Source of the DNA: an uncultured Collinsella sp.
GTDB lineage: Bacteria > Actinomycetota > Coriobacteriia > Coriobacteriales > Coriobacteriaceae
DNA length: 44,409 bases
Direction of reading: 5' to 3'
Assembly: GCA_958437935.1 (NCBI GenBank)
Contig: CAUBPS010000019.1
Coordinates: 1-44,409 of the forward strand
In this document: piece after piece, positions 39,211-44,409 of the stretch
Position numbering within the stretch: position 1 is the first letter of the stretch
Layout of the letters: each line of letters opens with the position of its first letter
Notes under the pieces: model-generated
Database searches by the model: none
The model's input: the letters and a program-made list of their open reading frames with translations, nothing else
Told to the model about the DNA's origin: nothing
Translations under genes and position numbers: made by a program

Positions 39211-40338
39211 ATGGCCCCCGCTCAGGCAAGCCTGCTGGCCAAGCTCGACACCCAAGAGCGCGTGCGCGACTTTTTGACCAATGCCGTCGCCAGCGGTCGC
39301 GCATCGCACGCCTACCTGTTTTTGGGCGCGCCCGGAGCGGGCAAGCTCGACGCCGCGTGGGCGCTCGCCCAAGCCTTCCTGTGCGAGCGGGACGGCTGCG
39401 GCTCATGCGATAGCTGCGTGCGCGTCGCCCGCCATACACACCCCGATGTGCACTATTACACGCCCGAGAGCGCCACGGGCTACCTCATCGCCCAGACCCG
39501 CGAGCTGCTCGACGACGTGCCGCTGGCGCCCATCCGTGCCAAGGCCAAGGTCTACATCATCGACCGTGCCGAGCAGCTGCGCGCCAACACCGCCAACGCA
39601 CTGCTCAAAACACTCGAGGAGCCGCCCGAGGACGTTATGTTCATCCTGCTGGGCACCTCGGCAGACGTGATGTTGCCCACCATCGTGAGCCGCTGCCAGT
39701 GCGTGCCGTTTCGGCTGGTATCGCCCGCCGTCGCCGCGCAGGCCGTGAGTCGCGCCACCGGTCAGGACCCTGCGCGTTGCCGCATGGCCGTCGCCGTAGC
39801 GGGAAGCCCCACGCGTGGCATCGAGTTCCTCAAGAGCGCCGAGCGCCAGGACGCCCGCCGTCAGATGGTCCGCGCCATCGATTCGCTTATCGCCGCCGAC
39901 GAGGCCGACGTGCTCAGTCGCGCCAAGTCACTCATCGTCGCCGTTAAGGCGCCGCTCGCCGAGGTCAAGTCCACGCAGGAAAAGGTGCTCGAGCAAAACG
40001 CCGACTACCTGTCGCGTGGAGCATTGAAGCAGCTTGAGGACCGCAACAAGCGCGAACTCAACGCGCGCGAGCGTTCGGGTATCATGGAAGCGCTGGCGAG
40101 CGCGCGGACGCTCATGCGCGACGTGCTGCTGACGCTTCAGGACGAGGCGGCCGACGTGGTAAACGAAGACGTGCGCGACACGATCGGTCGGCTTGCCGCC
40201 GCGACCAATGTTGCGGGTGCCACCCGGGCGCTCGAGGCGGTCGCGACCGCCGAGCGCAACATCGCCAGAAACGTTACTCCCCAGCTGGCCATCGAGGTCA
40301 TGCTGTTCGATATCAGGAAGGCACTGAAATGCCGTTAG
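39211..40338 (+). CDS. holB: DNA polymerase III delta-prime subunit
   Basis: A 375-residue clamp-loader subunit of AAA+ fold. The P-loop region is FLGAPGAGKLDAAW, in which the usual Lys-Thr is changed to Lys-Leu, as is common in non-hydrolysing delta-prime. The zinc module is CGSCDSCVRVARHTHPDVH, and the sensor region NTANALLKTLEEPPED is intact. It loads the beta clamp together with tau and delta. The ATG at 39211 sits one base after the tmk stop; the longer ORF from 39172 is unlikely. Its last codons overlap ricT by 10 bases. Confidence 0.95.
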   Translation: MAPAQASLLAKLDTQERVRDFLTNAVASGRASHAYLFLGAPGAGKLDAAWALAQAFLCERDGCGSCDSCVRVARHTHPDVHYYTPESATGYLIAQTRELLDDVPLAPIRAKAKVYIIDRAEQLRANTANALLKTLEEPPEDVMFILLGTSADVMLPTIVSRCQCVPFRLVSPAVAAQAVSRATGQDPARCRMAVAVAGSPTRGIEFLKSAERQDARRQMVRAIDSLIAADEADVLSRAKSLIVAVKAPLAEVKSTQEKVLEQNADYLSRGALKQLEDRNKRELNARERSGIMEALASARTLMRDVLLTLQDEAADVVNEDVRDTIGRLAAATNVAGATRALEAVATAERNIARNVTPQLAIEVMLFDIRKALKCR

Positions 40339-42020
40339 TCGTACCCGTTAAGTTTACCTACGCCTCGCGCGACCTGTGGTTCGATCCGCAGGATCTGGAT
40401 ATCCTCGAGGCCGATTATGCCATTTGCTCCACCGAGCGCGGAACCGAGATCGGCCTGGTCACGGCCGATCCCTTCGAGGTGCCGCAAGATGAGATCGGTC
40501 AGCCGCTCAAGCCCGTGCTGCGCGTGGCGAGCGACATCGACCTGCAGCTTGCCGACGACCTGGCCATCCAGGGCGACGAGGCCATGGTCGACTTCCGCCG
40601 CCTGGTCAAGGAGCTCGACCTCGAGATGAAGCCGGTCGGCGTCGAGTACCTGTTTGGCGGCGAGAAGGCCGTGTTCTACTTTGCGGCCGAGGAGCGCGTC
40701 GATTTTCGCCAGCTCGTCAAGGACCTGTCCTCGACGCTGCACATTCGCGTCGACATGCGCCAGATCGGCGTGCGCGACGAGACCCGCCTGGTGGGTGGCT
40801 ACGCCCAGTGCGGACAGGAGCTCTGCTGCACGCGCTTTGGCGGACAGTTTGAGCCCGTCTCGATTCGCATGGCAAAAGAGCAGGACCTGCCGCTCAACTC
40901 GTCCAAGATCAGTGGCGTGTGCGGTCGCCTGATGTGCTGCCTGCGCTACGAGTTCGAGGCCTACAAGGACTTTAAGAGCCGAGCGCCCAAAAAGAAGACA
41001 CTCATCGATACGCCGCTTGGCAAGGCGCGTATCCAGGAGTATGACACGCCGCGTGAGCAGCTGGTGCTGCGCCTGGAGAACGGCAAAGTCTTTAAGGTCA
41101 ACCTGGCCGATATGACGTGCTCGGAGGGCTGCAAAAAGAAGGCCGCCGAGCAGGGCTGCAACTGCCGCCCCGACTGCGTGACGCGCGACGTGCTCGAGCG
41201 CATCGAGTCGCCCGAGATGCGCCTGGCGCTCATGGAGCTCGATCGCGAGAACGGCGTCGACGTGGGCGATGGCCTGTCGAGTGCCGACCGTCTGGCCGGC
41301 ACGTCGATGCCCAAGCGTCGTCGTCGCGATGCCGAATCCGATGCTCGCGCCGGTCAGGGTCAGGGCGAGGGCCGTGGCCGTGGAAAGGGTCGCGGCAAGG
41401 CCGAGGCACCCGAGGCCGAGGGGGCGGCCGATGGCCGTCGCCGCCGCAAGCGCGCGGGCTCGGGCGATGCTACCGAGGCTGCAGCCGCGGGCAAGAACGC
41501 CTCTCGCGAGCGCGAGGTTCAGCAACCCCAGCAGCAGAATCGCGGCGGTGGCATGAACCCCACACGTCGCCGCCGCCGTCATCTGTCGAGCGAGGAGCGC
41601 GAGGACGCCTTCCGCGCCGCAGCTGCTCGCGAGGCTGGTGCCGCTTCCAAGGGCGCCTCGGCCTCCGATGCGCCTGCCGACAAGGGCGGCAAGTCACGTG
41701 GCGAGGAGGAGCGCACGCCGCGTCCGCGCCGTCGCCATTCCTCGGGCGCGCAGCAGAAGCCCTCAGTGCCCTCCGTGGCCGATCAGGTCTCGGATGGCGA
41801 GGTCAAGGTCACGCGCCGTCGTCCCGGGGATGGCGGGGGAGCGGCTGCCAAGGCTTCGCGTGGCGCCGCTCGCGACGAGCGCGAGCCGCGCGGTGGCGAG
41901 GGCTCGGCCGACCAGGGTCAAAAGCGCCGTCGCCGTCGCCGTTCCCGCAAGCCGCGCCAGGATGGCGGCGAGGGCTCGACTCCGTCTTCGTCCGCACCGC
42001 AACCGCCCGCCGGCGAATAA
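40329..42020 (+). CDS. ricT: RicT-type PSP1 domain protein with long basic tail
   Basis: A 563-residue protein. The N-terminal half (about 1-270) is the PSP1 domain of RicT/YaaT, with the paired Cys motifs YAQCGQELCCTRFGG and SGVCGRLMCCLRYE and a further CSEGCKKKAAEQGCNCRPDC, consistent with iron-sulfur binding. In Bacillus RicT joins the Y-complex that assists RNase Y-mediated mRNA maturation. The second half (about 310-563) is disordered and highly rich in Arg, Gly, Ala and Lys (KRRRRD, GRGRGKGRGK, KRRRRRRSRK), unlike the roughly 275-residue Bacillus protein, and may bind RNA. Overlaps holB by 10 bases. Confidence 0.93.
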   Translation: MPLVVPVKFTYASRDLWFDPQDLDILEADYAICSTERGTEIGLVTADPFEVPQDEIGQPLKPVLRVASDIDLQLADDLAIQGDEAMVDFRRLVKELDLEMKPVGVEYLFGGEKAVFYFAAEERVDFRQLVKDLSSTLHIRVDMRQIGVRDETRLVGGYAQCGQELCCTRFGGQFEPVSIRMAKEQDLPLNSSKISGVCGRLMCCLRYEFEAYKDFKSRAPKKKTLIDTPLGKARIQEYDTPREQLVLRLENGKVFKVNLADMTCSEGCKKKAAEQGCNCRPDCVTRDVLERIESPEMRLALMELDRENGVDVGDGLSSADRLAGTSMPKRRRRDAESDARAGQGQGEGRGRGKGRGKAEAPEAEGAADGRRRRKRAGSGDATEAAAAGKNASREREVQQPQQQNRGGGMNPTRRRRRHLSSEEREDAFRAAAAREAGAASKGASASDAPADKGGKSRGEEERTPRPRRRHSSGAQQKPSVPSVADQVSDGEVKVTRRRPGDGGGAAAKASRGAARDEREPRGGEGSADQGQKRRRRRRSRKPRQDGGEGSTPSSSAPQPPAGE

Positions 42021-42083
42021 CGCCCGCGAGCGGATTTAGCCCGCCTTGCCCCGAGCGCATCGGGGTATCATAGCGCCGAATCA

Positions 42084-42119
42084 ACAACCCTCCCCGCGAC
42101 CGAACGTAGGGAGGGTTGT
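42084..42119 (+). promoter_or_regulatory. Hairpin sequestering the comF ribosome site
   Basis: An 11-bp perfect stem ACAACCCTCCC (42084-42094) / GGGAGGGTTGT (42109-42119), with a 14-base loop, buries GGGAGG (42109-42114), the only ribosome site for the TTG at 42123. A GGGGTATCAT box lies just upstream, so the hairpin is probably in the 5' leader. It could instead act as a terminator of ricT, but no T tract follows. Confidence 0.6.
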
Positions 42120-42122
42120 GTC

Positions 42123-42929
42123 TTGAAGAGCCATCTGAACATATTGAGCCGTCTGCAGGGAGCCGGTGCCCTACCGTTTGCGGACGAATTGCTACCGTTT
42201 GCCGAGCACGCGACGTACGAGGCGCTTGAGGCGTTGTCGCCCACGCGATGTGCCGGCTGCGAACGCGCCGGTGCGCTTATTTGCCAAGACTGCCTGGCCG
42301 CGCTCGCGCTCATCGACCCACGGCATAGCTGTACTCGATGCGGCGCCCCGTTTGGAGACTTGCTGTGCACCGAGTGCTCGGTTGAGGATACGTCTTCGGC
42401 GATGGCCGAAGCGCTCGACCGGTGCCTGGCATGTGCCGTTTACACGCATCCGCTGCCGCGAATCATTAAAGCGTACAAAGACGCGGGCGAGCGACGCCTG
42501 GCGCCGTATCTGGCAGAGCTGCTATACGACACCGCCTTACATGCCCAGGTCGCGGCCCCCGATCGCTACGGAGGAGTGTTGTCCGGCGCCGATGCCGTGG
42601 TGTTTGTGCCCGCGACGGCGGCGGCGTTTCGGCGACGCGGCTTCGATCATATGGAAGCCATCGCGCGCCCATTTTGTGAGCTGTCGGGTGTTCCGCTGCT
42701 CGACGCTCTCGTTAAGTACGGCCATGGCGACCAGCGTGAACTCGGTCGTGAAGAACGCCGCGAACGCGCCCGAGGCATGTACGAGACGGTTGAGGACGTG
42801 CGGGGCCGCCGCCTGCTGCTTATCGACGACGTTATCACCACGGGCGCGACGATGGCAGCGGCTTCGGCGGAACTCAAGCGCGCCGGTGCCGCGACCGTTG
42901 ATGGCCTCGCTATCGCACGCGTTTGGTAG
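42123..42929 (+). CDS. ComF-family phosphoribosyltransferase-like protein
   Basis: A 268-residue protein. A zinc-finger region with four CxxC-type pairs (CAGC, CQDC, CTRC, CTEC) precedes a type I phosphoribosyltransferase fold with the PRPP loop LLLIDDVITTGATM and the ComF segment VFVPATAAAFRRRGFDHMEAI. ComF proteins support DNA uptake during competence, and some act in DNA repair. The start is a TTG at 42123, 8 bases after GGGAGG; no ATG fits. The next gene starts 10 bases after its stop. Confidence 0.88.
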   Translation: MKSHLNILSRLQGAGALPFADELLPFAEHATYEALEALSPTRCAGCERAGALICQDCLAALALIDPRHSCTRCGAPFGDLLCTECSVEDTSSAMAEALDRCLACAVYTHPLPRIIKAYKDAGERRLAPYLAELLYDTALHAQVAAPDRYGGVLSGADAVVFVPATAAAFRRRGFDHMEAIARPFCELSGVPLLDALVKYGHGDQRELGREERRERARGMYETVEDVRGRRLLLIDDVITTGATMAAASAELKRAGAATVDGLAIARVW

Positions 42930-42939
42930 GGGTGGTTTT

Positions 42940-44049
42940 GTGGCAGTAAAGATTGAGCGGTGCAACGAGCCGACGGGCGAACAGCTAGCGGCTTCCGTAA
43001 TCCTAACAGGCGCCTCGGCGCTACGCATGATGCGCGCCGAGCGCCGACAAATGGGTTACATCAGCTGGAAGGACCTTGAGCCCGAGGAGGAGCGCCGCGT
43101 GCTGTGTACGTCATCGCCTTCGACCGAGGATATCTATCTTCCCGACTTGGTGCGGATCGGGGCCAAAAGCGGCGAGGTGCAAGAAGATCTTTGCTTGCTG
43201 GTGGGATCTGCGGCGCAGCGCCGCCGCATGCCTGGCGTGGGCTGGTCCGTGTGTTCCGGGTTGCCTGTCGGCTCGATTCTAGAGGTGGAACCGGGGGTGT
43301 GCAGCCTATCTCCCGAGGCCCTTTGTGTTGCCGTCGCCCGCGAGGTCGGCTGTATCCAGGCGTTTGCCCTGGCCCAGGAACTGTGTTCCAAGATTTCACT
43401 AAGCGATCGCGGGAAGTATCTACCTCCCTATACCTCGCCTGTTGCGAATAGACTTGCAAAGGACAAGGACCAACCGGCAGACGTGGGCTACTTTGAAGTC
43501 GAGCCGGTGTTGACGCCCGATCGCCTGACAGATTACCTCGCGGCATGCAAGGGGAGTGCGGCCAAACAACTGCGGCGGCTGTGTCCCTATCTGTCGGAAA
43601 ACCTGCGCTCACCCATGGAGTGCATCATGCTTGCCATGTTTTCGCTTCCGTTTTCCTATGGCGGATTTGCCTGCGGTCCCTTTAAGACCGACTACAAGAT
43701 CGAGTTCGATGACCGCGCGCAAGCAATCTCGGGGATGTCCCATGCAGTTTGCGATGCATATCAGGAGGCGGCCCGGTTTGACCTTGAATACAACGGTGAG
43801 CTGGGTCATTCCTCTCGAAGGGGACGTGTCCATGATGAAAAACGCAACACGGGCTTGATTACTATGGGAATCGAGGTCGCGACGGTCAATAACGAGATGC
43901 TCTGCGACATGGAGGCAATGGAGGCACTCGCATGGCGCATCCACCAGCGCATGGGTAAGCGATATCAGAATCGCGTAGAGGCGCGTCGAAAGAGGCAAGA
44001 TGCTCTGCTGAATACGCTCCGAGCGTGCTTTGGGCTCAAGCCGGCGTAA
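42940..44049 (+). CDS. Unrecognised protein with a Vsr/DUF559-like endonuclease region
   Basis: A 369-residue protein. The N-terminal half is unassigned. The C-terminal third has RFDLEYNGELGHSS, then VHDEKRNTGLITMGIEVATV, the order (D, E-Y-N-G, H, D-x-x-R, hydrophobic strand) seen in Vsr/DUF559-like PD-(D/E)XK folds and in related actinobacterial families. It ends in a basic, helical region (KRYQNRVEARRKRQ). The start is a GTG at 42940, with GGGGTGG 4 bases upstream and 10 bases after the comF stop; it fits the frame and gives VAVKIERCNE. Catalytic activity is not shown. Likely co-transcribed with comF. Confidence 0.6.
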   Translation: MAVKIERCNEPTGEQLAASVILTGASALRMMRAERRQMGYISWKDLEPEEERRVLCTSSPSTEDIYLPDLVRIGAKSGEVQEDLCLLVGSAAQRRRMPGVGWSVCSGLPVGSILEVEPGVCSLSPEALCVAVAREVGCIQAFALAQELCSKISLSDRGKYLPPYTSPVANRLAKDKDQPADVGYFEVEPVLTPDRLTDYLAACKGSAAKQLRRLCPYLSENLRSPMECIMLAMFSLPFSYGGFACGPFKTDYKIEFDDRAQAISGMSHAVCDAYQEAARFDLEYNGELGHSSRRGRVHDEKRNTGLITMGIEVATVNNEMLCDMEAMEALAWRIHQRMGKRYQNRVEARRKRQDALLNTLRACFGLKPA

Positions 44050-44084
44050 AACTATGGCTTTATAGGGTGTCTGTTTATATGCCC

Positions 44085-44301
44085 TGTGCAAAAAACGGCA
44101 AATATGAGTACTGTTACTAGATTAGTGGCAGCAAAAACAAAGAAACTTGGGCCGAAAATTTGGATTCATTGAAGAGATAATAAACGAATGTGGAATATCT
44201 TGGCGCCAAGCAGGCTGTGCGGAACTCAAAAAGGGCCCGTGGGATGGAAAAACGCTGTTACTAAATTGGTAACAGTACTCATATTTGCCGTTTTTTGCAC
44301 A
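44085..44301. mobile_element. MITE-like element with 33-bp terminal inverted repeats
   Basis: Bases 44085-44117 and 44269-44301 are perfect inverted repeats of 33 bp (beginning TGTGCAAAAAACGGC, ending GAGTACTGTTAC on the inner side); the match continues imperfectly for about 18 bases inward. The 217-bp unit has no ORF of note. A related solo end is at 29745-29796. No clear target-site duplication was found, so mobility is inferred. Confidence 0.65.
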
Positions 44302-44321
44302 CGGCACCTTGAGACGGGTGC

Positions 44322-44350
44322 CCCGGAGCTCCCCGTAGGGGAGCTCCGGG
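44322..44350. repeat. 13-bp perfect hairpin
   Basis: CCCGGAGCTCCCC / GGGGAGCTCCGGG with a 3-base loop GTA. Each arm also contains the palindrome GGAGCTCC. No T tract follows on either strand, so its function is unclear. Confidence 0.7.
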
Positions 44351-44409
44351 CTTCATTAAAGGCTTTAGCCTGTGCGGGGCGCGCAGCGCGCCGCATCAGA
44401 AACCACCCG

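Larger units (their letters stand above)
44050..44409. other. Non-coding end of window
   Basis: About 360 bases with no credible gene. It contains the MITE-like element (44085-44301), a 13-bp perfect hairpin (44322-44350), and two smaller hairpins (AGGCTTTAGCCT and GGCGCGCAGCGCGCC near 44360-44393). Local AT content is higher than in the genes. Confidence 0.6.

Noticed and set aside
42940..44049. Intact restriction-modification or toxin-antitoxin system
   Set aside because: Only one endonuclease-like gene is present, with no methylase, antitoxin or specificity subunit beside it.
7205..44301. Possible CRISPR array formed by the short repeats
   Set aside because: Repeat copies are scattered singly between genes, not spaced in an array, and no cas gene is present.

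Overview
The window looks like chromosome of a high-GC anaerobic actinobacterium of the class Coriobacteriia, most likely Collinsella or a close relative. This rests on the strong G/C third-position bias, Shine-Dalgarno spacing, a standalone glutamyl-Q-tRNA(Asp) synthetase, manganese pyrophosphatase, NhaA, HypA/HypB, RicT, and several families of short palindromic repeats between genes. No database search was possible, so the genus is an inference. No rRNA, prophage, CRISPR array or transposase gene was seen.

Layout. 1-1740: a tRNA-Leu(UAA) after a membrane-anchored helical-repeat protein, then a PTS IIB protein and a one-domain VOC protein. 1795-4436 (minus): a UBA/DUF4342-like membrane protein followed by an OmpR-type regulator and histidine kinase. 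4790-6857: a small membrane protein, a metallophosphoesterase and GluQ. 7373-10147: a large DUF2207-type secreted/membrane protein bracketed by repeats, and a GNAT acetyltransferase. 10425-12848: purH and an unrecognised protein. 12867-16452: a PucR-type regulator divergent from an ornithine-cyclodeaminase-like dehydrogenase and a PLP aminotransferase, a compact candidate amino-acid pathway. 16623-18347: a BceRS-like two-component pair with no transporter beside it. 18663-23524: UspA, UppP and PcrA, separated by large stem-loops. 23803-26765: ManA, a GntR/UTRA regulator and a ROK glucokinase. 26934-31890: PpaC, NhaA, a small orphan, a class Ic aspartate aminotransferase and a STAS anti-sigma antagonist. 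32044-37176: tatA, tatC, hypA, hypB and a type IA topoisomerase. 37317-38300: a zinc-ribbon membrane protein flanked by two copies of one palindromic repeat. 38526-44049: tmk-holB-ricT, then comF and an endonuclease-like protein. 44050-44409: a MITE-like element with 33-bp inverted ends and a strong hairpin.

Most genes are housekeeping. The most unusual material lies between genes: three large nested inverted repeats placed directly downstream of coding regions (18557-18649, 20344-20443, 23532-23660), at least two families of palindromic repeats, and the MITE-like element. The best candidates for new gene function are the PucR/cyclodeaminase/aminotransferase locus, the DUF4342 two-component operon, the PTS IIB-VOC pair, and the endonuclease-like protein at 42940-44049.
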